Origin: Euptelea pleiosperma
Lineage: Eukaryota > Streptophyta > Magnoliopsida > Ranunculales > Eupteleaceae
DNA: 64,000 nt
NCBI GenBank assembly: GCA_035048495.1
Contig: CM068541.1
Location: 9,927,929 to 9,991,928 of the forward strand
Direction: 5' to 3'
This document shows, piece after piece, positions 20,901 through 34,872 of the stretch (position 1 is its first letter; every line of letters begins with the position of its first letter). The position numbers and the translations under genes were made by a program. The notes beneath the pieces were generated by a model. That model was not told the DNA's origin. It searched no databases and saw only the letters and a list, made by a program, of their open reading frames with translations.

Positions 20901-23900
20901 ATCATTAGGAATTTCCTTTGGGACGACAGAACAGACAAGCACAAATTCCACTTGGTCAAATGGGACAAGATTTGTAGGCCTAAAGAAGAGGGTGGTCTTG
21001 GAGTGCGTCATATCAAGCTCATGAACAACGCCTTGTTGGGGAAGCGGCATTGGCGCTTTGGGTTTGAAAATAATAGTCTTTGGAGAAGAATGATAGCCGC
21101 GAAGGTAGGCACTGAGAACCTAGACTGGGACAGTAGAGCCCCCACAACTATCTATGGGGTGGGAGCTTGGAAAGGCATCTCCAAAACTCGGGAGGATATT
21201 AGAGAAGGTAGTCGCTTCATATTGGGGATGGATCCAAAGTGAGATTTTGGGAAGATGCTTGGTGTGGGGACGTCCCTCTTTCCGAGGTTTTCCCTTCCAT
21301 ATACGCCCTCTCCAACCGTAAAGGTGACTTAGTCTGCGATGTTGCTTGTAGAGAGAATGATTCTCTCTCTTGGAACTTGGATCTCCGAAGAAGAGTTAAC
21401 GACTGGGAGGTCGAATCCGTGGCTTCCTTGATGAACAAGTTAGAAGGAGTGCAGCTTGTCGACGGAGTTGAGGACAAAAGATGGTGGAATCATGATCGCA
21501 AGGGCCATTTTTCGGTAAATTCCCTTTATAACAAGCTCCTTGGGTCTAGTCAAGGCGAGTTCCCCGCTAAGTGCCTATGGAGCATCCCCACTCCATCCAA
21601 AGGTAAATTTTTCATGTGGTATGCCATGCTTGACAAGATTCTCTCTCTGGAGAAGCTTCGGAAAAGAGGTTTCCAATTCCCCAGTAGATGCAGCCTGTGT
21701 CGTAACGAAACCACCAACCACATGCTCATTCACTGTCAAGTTTTTAGGGAGATTTGGGAGCGCTTCCTTCATCGCTTCGGCATATCATGGGCCTTCCCCG
21801 AATCGGTGATCGACACTTTTGAGGAATGGAGTACCAAAGCTTTTTCATCCAATGGCCGTAAGTTGTGGAGGATCACCCCAGTAGCTATCTGTTGGGAGAT
21901 ATGGAAAGAGAGAAACCGTCGGACTTTTGAAGATAATGAAGCTAACACTGACACCATCTTTATGAACATCCTTGCTTCTCTCTACCATTGGTGTTTAGTC
22001 ATTCCTGGCCTCAGGAATTATCATTTTGAAGATTTTGTTTTTCGGTGGGATCGCCTAATGACCTCTTAAGTTGTTTCTTGGGCTCCGGGGTTCTAAGGGC
22101 TTTGTGGGGTTTCTCTTTTGTTGTTGCTTCTCCCTTTCGCGTTAGCCGCGCCTTGTATTTTGTTTTGGGCCCTCTCAGCCCTCCTTAATACATCTCTTTT
22201 ACCAATCAAAAAAAAGATATCAGCTTCAGAGCTCGAGGAGACCTGCTAAGAGCTAACCAAAAGAAAAGCCAAACAACAACCGACTACTACCATAAAGCAT
22301 CCTTGGCACATAGGACATCCCAATGGAAAACAAGATCTTCGAAGAAAATGCCTCTACACTCCCTGAACAACTTTGACCAAAGGAATAACAACCCTTTGAT
22401 ACTAAGAATGATCTCAAACACATCCTCGCTCTTATCTTCAAAGATTCTCTTGTTCCTTTCTCTCCACAAGCCCCACGCAATCGCAAAAAGAAGCATCCTC
22501 CAAAAGATAATGCCTCGAGAGGAGAAAGCTTGAATGTGCCAACTTAAGAGAAGATCCAATAAGGATTTTGGCATCACCCATGAAATACCGAACTCCGAAA
22601 GGAAGGCGGTCCAGATCTCCCTTGCCACTGCACAATGCAGTAGGAGATGATTTACAGATTCCCCATCATTCTTGCACATAGAGCAAAAATCGATAATAAT
22701 CATCCCTCTTGATCTCAAGAGGTCCGCAGTCAAAATCCTCTCCAAAGAAGCCGACCACAAAAAAACAATCTTGGACGGGATATTCGATCTCCAAATCAAG
22801 TGGTCCGGGATGCGAGGACCATCTGAGATTGCTAGTTTCTTGTAAAAGGAACTAACTGTGAACCCACCTCCCTTAGTCCAGAACCAAATCTGCTTATCCT
22901 GAGCCGAAGGTTGTAACTGAATACCATTCAATCGAGCCAAAAGTCTATATAGAAGTTCAATTTCCCAATAGTTAAGATTCCACCTGAAGCCAAAGTTCCA
23001 CCCCCATCAAGACTGCAATTAGGAATAGACCCCAACTTAGTCTCGGAAAGCGCGAAGAGATTTGGGAAATCAGTTTTGAGAGAAACTTCCCCACACTACG
23101 TGTCCTCCCAAAAGTTGATCCTACCCCCTGCCCCTGCTGCATATCTAATGCCTTTTTGGAATTCTGTGGACATCTTCAAGATACATCGCCGGACACTACA
23201 ACCATATAAGCCTCGAGCCAATCCACTCTCCCACCCAAATATGCTCTCACCGTAGTTGCCCGTTGTAACCTTCCGCCACTGGCTGGAGGTCTCCTCCCCA
23301 AATCTCCACAGCCATTTGCCAAGAAGAGCTTGATTCATAAATTTAATCATTTTAATTCCCAACCCCCCTTGATTCTTAGGTTTGCAAACCGACTTCCAAT
23401 CCACCGGGTAGAATTTGTGAGTATCCACCCTATCATGCCACAGAAAATCTCTCATGTACTTCTCCAGAATCTGCGCCACACTACTAAGAATCGAGAAGAG
23501 AGAGGTAATAAATAGGCAGACTGGAAAAAGCACTATTGATCAAAACGAATTTCCCCCCTTTGGATAGATATCTCGCCTTCCACAAAGTCAGCCTTCTCTC
23601 AAAGCGCTCTATCACGGGGTCCCATATGGCCTTGGATTTATAGGTAGCACCTAAAGGGAGGCCCAAATAGGTAGTAGGAAGGCGCTCTGTACTGCATCCA
23701 AGAATGCTAGCCAAACACAACAGATTCACCACATCCCCCACCCCATATTTTTTACTCTTGGCCAGATTGATGTGCAACCCCGAGATTGCCTCAAAATAGC
23801 AAAGGAGGCCTCTTAGGAATCTAACCTAGGAGATCAAGGGCCCAAGGAAAACAAGGGAATCATCCGCAAACTAGAGGTGTGATATAACCGGAGCACTCCC

Positions 23901-26900
23901 ACCTACCACAAAACATGCCAATTCGCCTATGCTCATATTTTGTGTTACTGTTGTGTTGGCACTTTATCCCTGTTACTAGAGTGGCTGGCTAGTTATAGTT
24001 TACTTGATTATTTACCTTAATCTTAATTTTAAGATGTTATTACTCTCTTAAGGACTCTTTATAGTCTTAATTGTCTTTGTGTGTATGTCAATTGCTTTTG
24101 TTTTAACATGGTTCTCAAGCATAGATAAATTCTCATCATGCCCATATTACTCTTAATATGTTATACATTAAGAGGTTATAGATGTTATAGTATGTATAGA
24201 TCTAGTAGAGAGGGTATTTTGGGAAAAAAAAGGAAATAAGTAAAAAAAAAAATGAAAAAATGGTATATAGTCTTACAATTTACTGTGCAAACTGAGGCTT
24301 TGGGAGTTAGTCTTAGCATTTACTCCATAAATCTTATTTATATGAGAGGGAATAAACAAAAGACAAGTATACCCCTCACATCAAGGGGTATTTACATAAT
24401 AACCCAGTACGTCTAAAATACGTATTTGATAACAAAAACCCTAACTGACTACAGTGTAGGATTGGTTGTTTTGTAAGTCCCCACTCGTATATTAAAATGA
24501 CCATGGTTTTGTGACACAGAGAATGACACAGGGTTGTTGAGCCCACATGAAGATGAGTTAAGGGATGATTTTTTGTGAGGATGATCTCCTCACCCTCACC
24601 AAAACTCAACCCATTCCAACATTTGTTGACATATAAAAAGTGGATTACAAGTTGAAAAGTTTTGGACCATCCATTTTTACTGTTAACTTTAAGCTCACAT
24701 TGATACGGTTAGAAGTTTCAAAAAGGGCTGATTTTTTTTGTGAGGATGATCTCTATGGTGAGGAGATCATTCTCCCCAAGGAAATAAATTTCCCGAAATT
24801 AACGAAATATTTCGCGAAATATTTTCATTTTCTAGGTTACCGACAGGAAAGAATACATACACGAAATGTTTCCATACATGTCAAAATATTTCGCGTTAAT
24901 AGTAAATTTTGATCAATTGACGGTGTAAATATGTATTATTTTGGTCGAAATGTTTTGACATCTATAGAAACATTTCGATCGAAGGTAAGAAACATCACAT
25001 TTGAGCACCACAGATCCCATATTTGATCATTTAACTCATTTCCATATATATATATATAGATTTCTTGGTTCGCAAATTGATCGTGAGGACGAATCGAATC
25101 CCATTTTGGAGTTTTTTCAAATTTGAAATATACATAAGAATATAAATTTTTGCTATCGTTTCTTGCTACAAATAGATAGATTAAGTGTAAATGCATCAAA
25201 TCTATGAATCTATGATGCATTTACACTTGATTTGTGCAAAGATTGAAAATCATTTAGGGTAAAAATTTAAATTTTGGGAACACCCCAATTTCATTGGTTT
25301 TTACCCTAAACACCCATGATTGTGCATAAATGGATTATATGCATAACTTAGCTCGTTCTACAAGTTGGTTGGGTTAAATATTTTTTCCAAAAAAATATTT
25401 AAACATTAAAAAAGTTAAGTAATGCTAAAAGTTAATAATAAATAAGTTTTCTAAAATTATATAATATTAAGACACTAATGTAAGTGAATAAAGATTCGTT
25501 CATACCTTGCTTATGATTTTTTTTTTAAAATAAGCAATTAAATAATAGTTATCTAATTAAATAATATTTTGACTACCTATCAGATACATGTCTCAACATA
25601 TTACAGACCGCTGTGGTCATTCATTTCCATACTACATATGGTTGTATATTATGGTTTGATAGTTTATGAGTGTATTTTTAGGCTTGTTTTATCATTTCCC
25701 AAACTTTCCACAAAGATTTCTATAATATTTCCATCATTTTCGCATCATTTTAATCATTTCTACGAAAATGTATTATTTCCACATTGGTCGAAATATTTTC
25801 ACGAAACATTTCCATTTACGAGCTAGTCGAAATAAACCTCGAAACCGAAATTTATTTCCTTGATTCTCCCATAAATCAACCTCCATGTGGGCCCCACGAT
25901 TGTGCATCATTCTATGTGTCAAAAAGCATGTTTCAACCTATCCCGATCCTATACATATGGCCCACATAAAAATGATTTAAGGGCAAATTTCTGGTGAGAA
26001 TGATCTAATCCGACATGTGCACCACTTTTCAGCGACTTCATGGCTGTGGTGAAGTAAGTCGACCAACTGTTTACTTTACTTCTTAACTGACATCTGATAC
26101 CACATTACCACACTCCAGAAGACACTCATAATCTATTTATCCTCCTATAAATCAAATAGAGGAAATATATCAAATACTCATCACAGTAGAGGAAATATCA
26201 AATCCTCGTCACGGTAAACACATGAACCGTACCTACAAGATTCCAAAAAAGTGGTGCACATGCACTGGAGTGTAGAACTACCCTTTGATAGGACCCGACT
26301 ACGAGATCTTTTAAGAGATATATTGACCTTAACTTTTTTGTGGATTGCTAGACATATCTTTTCTAACAATCCAAAAGAATGCGACAATTAAGATGGCTTT
26401 AATCACCCGAACAGGACAATTCCTACCGTATAACTAGCTATTAGACCGTCCGTAAGTCTATTGATCAGTAACTTAGATTTGCTCTAAACTAAAAAAGGAT
26501 GGTGTTCAATGTCAAGTACCTTAAAGGAAGTGTTGTATTCGAATTATGACAAAACTTCTTGAGCTCCTTTAGGGCCTCTTTAACTTGATCCCCGAGCAGC
26601 AACAACTGGTAAAAGAATAAAACAACAAATTTGAGAATGTTCCAATGAGGAAAAGGGTATCAAGTACCAATATTCAAATTTTATAAACAGAAATTACATT
26701 ATAACTGATTACCAAGACACATGGCACACATGCAGGGGAACCATTCAATGATTTCCACCCAGGAGATCTCCTAGGTCAATATTCAACCCAGTAAGATGAT
26801 CTTAACCATTGGATCAATAATATTTTTTACAACCATTTGCAAAATTAATTCTTAAACTTCAAAAAGAACCAAATATATCAGATGGTTGCAATCATTGTTC

Positions 26901-29900
26901 ATTATTTGCATAGAAAACTTCCGAGTTAGCATCCATATTTCATCGAATGATAGATCCCAACCACCTGCAAGCTAGCCACATCCTGACATTCCACTAATAA
27001 TTGTAACTTCTGTCTATTATAATCAGATTATAGATTTACCCAGCAAAAACTTGCCAAGCAACTATGAACCCTTCAAGTGTCCAAGGCATTGGGCACTCTA
27101 CAGTTTAATTTAAAAGTTTGTTATCTAACATATCTGCTAGCATGACAAGAAAGAGTCAAATAAATGTCTACAGTGAGAAACCAAGTTCATATGATGTTCA
27201 GAATAATATATTAGCCATGCTATTTTGGTTTCTTCCTCTGGGATTAAATATGATTGGTTATTATGCTCAAAAAGTGGATATGTGCTCTGCACATAGTTCA
27301 GGGCTTCAGCCAAGCACTTATTTAGCATAAATAGTTCTATAAGGCATCCCCTGGAATGCCAAAATAAGTGACAAAGCAAATTGTGGAAATTGAGACCTTG
27401 AGTTTAGATGAAGTGCAAGTTATATATGACCAACGAAATAAATTTCACGAAATTATCGAAATATTTCGCGAAAGATTTCCATTTTCTAGGTTACCGACAG
27501 GAAATAATACTTACGTCGAAATAATGTTAAATTTCCCGAAATATTTCCATTCATGTCGAAATATTTCGAGTGAACAATAAATTTTGATCAATTGACAATG
27601 TAAATATGTATTATTTCAGTCGAAATGTTTCGACATGTATGGAAACATTTGACACATTTCAATCGTAGGTAGGAAACATCTCATTTGAGCTCAAAACCGC
27701 TATAAATCTCATATTTGATCCATTTAACCCCTTTCCATACATTTTGTTTATACAAAAGATCAATCCATTGTAGATTTTTTGGTTCGTGGATTGATCGTGA
27801 AGAAGAATCAAATCCCGTTTGAGAGTTTTTTCAAATTCAAAATATACATAAGGATAAAATTTCTTACTACAAATAAATAGGTTAGGTGTAAATTCATTAA
27901 ATTTATGAATCTGATGCATTTACACTAGATTTGTGCACGGATTGAAGATCGTTTAGGGTGAAAATTTAGAATTTGGTGCATCTGATTGAAATTTGGTGCA
28001 CCTGATTAAGTATGTAAACATTCATGATTGTGCATAAATTGATTATATGTGGCATAACTTAGCCCGTTCTACAAGTTGGTTTGGTTAAAAAAATTCAAAA
28101 AAAATTAACCCTAAATTTTTTTTTTCAAATAAAAAATTAAATAAATGTTATAAGTTAATAGTAAATAAGTTTTCTAAAATTACATATAATGTTAAGAAAT
28201 TAATGTAAGTGAATACGGATTTGTTAATATATTACTTTATGACTTTTTTATAATTAGCAATTAAATGATAGTTCTATAATTAAATTAAACCTTGACTAAT
28301 TAAAGATACTTGCTGTGACATATTATAGACCATTATGGTCATTCATTTCCACACTACATATGGTTGTATATTATGGTTTGAAATCTTATGAGTGTGTTTT
28401 TATGCTTGTTTCATCATTTCTCAAACATTTCTACAATGTTTCCATCATTTCCGCATTATTTTCATCATTTCGACGAAAAATGTATTATTTCCACACTGGA
28501 AATATTTCCATTTTTAGACTGGTCGAAATAAACCTCAAAATCGAAATTTATTTCCTTGTATATGACCATGTGACGCAACATAATCTTGTCACCTCATCAA
28601 TGACCATATTCTCGTGCATCAAAAAGTGACTGAATGCCTTATTGGTATTGTTAGATAGATTATTCGATTCTATCCAACAAGACCAGGATCACACAATTCA
28701 GGGATGAATTGAGTGAATTATAACCAAAATTCGAGCATGGTAGACATCCATGGCTGGATTGCTAATTTTCTATTGTTTATTTTCTTTAAGGTGGTGCTTA
28801 GTATGGGTTTTGATTAGTTTAGAGTACCTTTGAAGTGGGGTATAATAGTCTTTTCCTGAGATTGCTTAGGAGGTTCTATGGTTTCTCTAAGTCCTTGTTG
28901 GAAAAAGAAATTCTTAATAGTGATACTTTGAAGTGGAAATTGTTAACTTTCTTATTAATCAAAATGAAAAAGAAATTGAGAATTTTCTCTATTATTGGGG
29001 TGTGGTGCTCAACTTGCGTGTTGTGATGCTATGCTTTTGCAAAGCGTGATGCTTTGTATGTGATCATTGCAATGATAATCATCCCTATTTCTAGGTATAA
29101 TATATAAAACTATTTATTATTTTCTTTAATCAAATTGTCTCACATTACCATGTTGTTCTGTTTCCCTAGAACCAATTTAGTTGGTTGCTTTGCTCAAAAA
29201 GTGGACTTGACAAGCACAACGAACAAATGATAGTTATACATGAGAACATAAATGATGCTCCACAGTCCACACAAGACTTGAAGATGATGCTCCCTATACT
29301 CATATCGTCAATGTGGCTGAACAAATCATTAATTTCGTAGCATTCACTTGGTGGACCACCTCTTGGATTGAGCACAGCTTCGAAACAAACCAACCAGACA
29401 CATCTTACTGCTAGGTGGACCTTTTTACCCAGTGCTACCCTTATGTTTAGGGTTTGCAAAAGGACAAGGACAGCCCCATGGGATTTAAAACCTGGCTACC
29501 TTTGGGCCAGATTTGGGCAAGGGTTTTTAGGCCCTTCATGGATTCAGTCATGGATAGTCGTGCATATATTGGTGTAAAATATATATCGTTGACAATCATG
29601 AGGCAAAAACATATATTACAAGCATGATTTGAGCTCTTGCCATTTTTAATATAACTAATTGGGTGAAGATGGGTTCATCATAATTTTTTAAGTTGTATCC
29701 CTTTCCTTTTCCTCTAGTTTATCTTTGAAGATGGGTTCATTGTAATTTATAAGTTGTATCCTTTTCATTTTCTCCTCTAGTTTTTCTTATATTTCCTTTT
29801 TCTGTATTTATTAATTTTTTTTATTTTTAAGATCTGCTAAGTTCATTAGAATTTCTTTTATTATATATTATCTTGTGTTAAGTTCATTAGAATCCTATGA

Positions 29901-32900
29901 CTCGTGATTCGATTCTACAATTCATTCACCTAACCCTTAAATGATTTGCTTACGGTTCTCATTTCAGCAACCTTGGTTCTAACAACACTTTTGCTGGATA
30001 ACCTTCATACTAACTTAGGGTTTTTCCATCCAAGAAAGGGATCTTTATAGTTTTCCACAATTCCCATTAACTTATCTACAGTTACAGAAAATGCCATTTA
30101 TTTTTCTCCCAACCACAACAGAGTATAACAGCATATCTTTTTTGAGCAAACAAAAGCAAGCTAAACAAACGATGCAATGGAAAATAGATGCCTCTTGGAT
30201 TTGGAAGTATGGAGGTTCTAGGGAGACAATTTTGCAAGATTTGCCCACCAGTACGCAAAGATTTCAACAGAATGAAAGTTCAGAATACCTGTATCAAAGG
30301 AAGTAAGGACGCTAATAATGGTGGAGTTGAATTAAGAGCAATCCGCAAATGCTTCACTGCATGAGTATAATAGCCATTAAGCATTTCCTCATGTAAATCG
30401 ATGAAGTCCTCCAAGTTCTCAGTAGAGCGTCGTGGCAAGCGTATGGGCAACAAACTTGTATCCACCCCTTTTGTGGTAAGACAATAAAGAGTTAGTATGT
30501 GTCCACATTAACCAAGGACACCAAGTCTAAGAAAGATAATCCAAAGCTTGAAAGATTCCTTACAGAAGATAATATTAAAAAAAGGACAAAAGATATTTGC
30601 CATCAGGATCAACACTTGATGCAAATGTGAACTTTAATAACCGTAGAACCATTCTAAATATGAAGTGCCTGAGTTACATTAGAAACGAGAAATATTAATA
30701 TCTAGCAAAAGACACCCAACAATAGGTGATTAGCTACTTGCTTGCATAGTTTAAAATTTCGGAATGTTTCGTATGTTTCGTAAGGAAACCGAAACGAAAC
30801 ATTGAATATTTCGTATGTTTCGTATGTTTCGTTTCGTTTCGTAATGTTTCGGTTTGTTTCGCCGAGACAAACCGAGACAATCCGATACAATCCAAAAAAA
30901 TAAAAATAAATAAAAATATAATTTAATGATTTTGAATAATATTTCGTAATGTTTCGGAATGTTTCGTAATGTTTCACAATGTTTCGGAAATGTTTCGAAA
31001 ATTTCGTTTTTTAATGTTTCGTGAATGTTTCGTTTCGTTTCGGAGTTTGTCTCGGTTTTTCACTTGACCGAGACATTCATCCGAAACGAAATTTTAAACC
31101 TTGCTTGCTTGTGAAAAATGTGTATGTATCCTATCTGCAGGAAGTGATGATTAATGTAGATATCACTACTTTTCTTCTTCTTTTTTGATCAGTAGTAGAT
31201 ATCACTACGTCTTTAGCAGATAGAACCATCTTCACGCCTCTCTTGCTCTCTGATAAGTTATGATTAAAAACTTAGTAAGATCATCTTTAAAAACTTACGA
31301 AGGGGCATATGCCCCATAGTTACAACTTCTATAATCTGAATTTGAAAGGTATTAACGAAATATGGTGGCATTAATTAGAACCTGAAGAAACCAGCCATAT
31401 TATAGCCATGTTGCCAGCTATATTCACTCTGTTTCATCAATAAATAGCATATGGTTTTGTGCAGTGTCATCAATAAACTTAAAATACTTTTTTTATCTCC
31501 ACAAAATGGATTTAAATATTTCTCACCTAATTGTTTTTTTTTCTGTTTGATTAGATTTCAGGAACTGAAATTTCAAGCATCAGTAGAAGAGTGTTGACTT
31601 TATTAGATTTGATTAGTGAGGGTGGTGCCTAGTTGCCAAGTTCGCGAATTATTCGCGAATAATTCGCGAACAATTCATTTTATAAGGCAAAACGAATTAT
31701 TCGGCCGAACAATTCAAAAATTCGGATTTATTCGCGAATAATTAAGGCCATGCGATTAAAACATGTTTTATTCGGGTAGACGATTAATTCGGCCCATTAA
31801 TTCGGCTAGAAAATAGGGTTTAAAAAAAAAAAAAACTCTAATTTCATTCTCGAATTCACGTTCCTCATCTTCTCCACCCTAATGCATATTTGCATATGTT
31901 TGGGCATCCAAAGTTATCTCAATGGACATAAATATTCAATATAATATTATAAGGTACATCTGAGATGTTTGTAATAAGGACACAGCTAGTTTCAAGGAAT
32001 ACTTAAATATAAATTTTTTAATAAGAAACTTTTTTTAATCTTTTTACAAAGAGGAAACTTGAGGTGTTTGGTCAGTAATACTTAGTCTCGAGATCTCATT
32101 AGTCTCATGTGTTTGTTATGCTAAATATTTTTAGGTTCATTGATCCCATGAATGGATTCATCCCTTGTGAACTTACAAGCCAAAAACCAGCCTGATAGGT
32201 AGTTTGTAGTCGTTGGATTTTAAAAATTTTTTCATTACAAACTTCATGAACAAACCCATGGGTGGAAAACAACATTGGTTCCAATGTCCGAATTTTTAAC
32301 ATCGAATTTTTGGATCATAACCGAATGAAACACGAATGAATACAGTTGCGAACTTTTACCGTTCTTCGAATTTTTGACCGAATTTTTATTGGCGAATTTT
32401 TAGGCCATAACCGAATTATACTCGAACTTTTGCCTTCTCGAATTTTTCCCGTATCCGAACTTAACAACTAGGGGGTGGTGTAATTCGTTCATGGATGCTG
32501 GTTCATAAGATTTAGATCAATTTATATCATTTCTCAGGGTACTTCAAGTCATGAGGTAAATTTAGCTAGTTAGATTTTTGAATTCTGTACATGTATTGCA
32601 GAAAGCAGTAAGGAATGGCTATCACTAGCACCCAATAGCTTTCACAGTGAGACTCTAATGTACGATCAAGGTTTAAAATATCATTTCATCTCATTGTTCC
32701 GGTAAGCTGACTGAACGAGAAGTATCGACCAAAACGAACCAGAATGAGAAAATGGAAAAAAACAGTATATTTCTTGATAAAATTAAACCATTTTATAATG
32801 TTTAATTCGGCTACAAACTTGTGTTTTTAGCAATTATATGTCTTATCGACACACATATCATGAAAAATAAGCTTTAAAACCACAGTTTTAATACATAAAT

Positions 32901-34838
32901 GAGGCTTTTGGCATGAGACAATACATGTGTACGATACCGAAATGAGACGTCTCAACCGAGACAAAATGAAACAAAATTTTGAACCATGTGTACGTACAAA
33001 ACATGGATTACAGTGAAGTCAATTGAATTCTTTGGATGCTGGTTGATAAGATTTAGCCTGATATACATTATTTCTCAGAGTACTTCAACTCAAGAGGTCA
33101 ATTAAGTTCCCTTAGATTTTTGAGTTCCTTATCTGTATTGGAGAAAGCAATAAGAATGACTGATGCGGGTGCCCAATAGCTTTTCACGGTGAGACTCTAA
33201 TTCGTAATACAAGAAGTGGAAAATAATAGGAATACAATACCAAGTGGTCTGGTCAACATATTTTTGGGAGACGAAGACTGTTTTGCAGAAAACTTATTTT
33301 AAAACTGATAATTAAACAAAAAAAAACCTTTCGTACTTAAAATATTAATGTTAACTAATTTGTAGTTGAACAGGAAACAACAAAACCGTCTATCTAAGAG
33401 ATGATACTTCGTATGTGGTGCATTACAGAAACTTCATATTGTAGCATTTCAGAAATGGACCACCAAGTTACCAACTGAGGGCAGAGTGGAAAGAATGCAG
33501 CTCAGATGATATGCTGCATCATCAACTAAAGCCTCCATATTATGGCATATTATATAACAGGTTTAGGAACATCAAGGTGGCATCCTCTTGGAAGAAACCT
33601 AAGGAAGGGTGTATAAAAAATTAATTTTGACGGAAATGCCCTAGGCTCTCCAGAACTAAATGGAATAGGTGGAGTTTTCCGTAATGCAGCAGGCAAAATC
33701 ATCAAACCTTTTTTCTGGTCCCTTGGGAGTGACAGATTCAAACAGAGCAGAGATTACCGCAGTCCTTTCAGTACTGAAAATTTTGAAAGACAACTTTAGA
33801 GGACCATTAGTCGTTGAGGGAGATTCATCTAATGCAATCAAGTGGGCTGGGGGCAGCAAACAATACCATTGGAAACTTATGAACGTGATCAGTCATATTA
33901 GGGAGCTAGTCAAGGGATGGATAATTATATTCTCTCATACAAGAAATCTGTAAACGAAGTAGCTGATTCTCTTGCTAGGAGTGGTGCGACCCTAATAAAT
34001 CATAATGTTTTTTATCTTTGCTTACGTTAATACAAATATTCTCATTACTGATACGATAATCAACTACTGTCTCCGTGTCTCAAAAATTACAAAGTACAAG
34101 AGCCTGTACATACGTGAAATAAACATTCGAGACCCATAAAAGGCCTTTTTACTTAGCAATCGAGAACTAGACCCCACTAGCATATAAGGAATTACTTTAT
34201 TGCATAATAATGCAAGGAAAATGCAAAACTCACCACGGGAATAAAAAATGGAAGTGTTCGTCAAGTTGTCACCATGATTAGACAAAGAAGCTTCTTCATG
34301 TCCATTCATTTCAGCGGACTCCTCCATGTTGAAGCCCAGTGGCTGAGAAACTTGATTGATCCGTTCTTTCTGCAGATCACCATCAATGTCCATAGGACTT
34401 CTCTTGTCATTCCTAACAGAGGTATCCGAATCACACCAGGCTGGAGATTCCATATCCTGGACATCGACTGTATTATGACCATCCGAATTTTCAAATGGAT
34501 TGATGGAGTTCATCTCAGAAGTCTCTGATAGCGTAGGTATGTCGGATATGTCAGAATTTCTCAACCTCATCTCTTCAGGGATAGTAGAATACCAAAGCTG
34601 ATAAAATACCAAGCCAACCATCATATTTAAAATTGGGTCACCATCACTCCCACATTCCTTTGCTTGCATGAGGCTGAAAAAACACATCATAACTAATTAT
34701 GATAACAGCTGTTGTAAACTGTCCTCTCCTATGCATTGTTTAAATAAATTTGTATAAATTTTCAAAAAATTCTTCATTTACTCTTTTTGGATTCACAAGT
34801 AACATTTAGGGAGTAGAAACAAAACAAAAAGATGATTT

Positions 34839-34872
<34 letters not shown>

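Larger units (their letters stand above)
18006..22213 (+). mobile_element. L1 LINE (inner element), nearly full ORF2, inserted in the outer L1
   Basis: Carries the last part of ORF1, all ORF2 domains, a 3' UTR (22070-22200) and the tail TTTTACCAATCAAAAAAA. The 5' edge near 18006 is set by the end of the outer element's 3' UTR. No exact target duplication was found, so this border is uncertain by about 20 bp. Missing ORF1 sequence shows 5' truncation. Confidence 0.85.
17961..23937 (-). mobile_element. 5'-truncated L1 LINE (outer element) in intron 6, interrupted by a second L1
   Basis: Flanked by a perfect 15-bp target duplication TTTTGTGTTACTGTT (17946-17960 and 23938-23952). The poly-A tail appears as a T-run at 17961-17968, followed by reverse 3' UTR (17969-18005). 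The rest (22214-23937) reads on the minus strand: FADDS after an in-frame stop (about 23860), LPTTYLGLPLGATYKSK, DFLWHDRVDTHKFYPVDWK, GRINFWED, FTVSSFYKKLA, FCSMCKNDGESVNHLLLHC and GIFFEDLVFHWD. It starts near the RT catalytic motif, so it was truncated on insertion. Frameshifts also mark it as dead. Confidence 0.9.
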
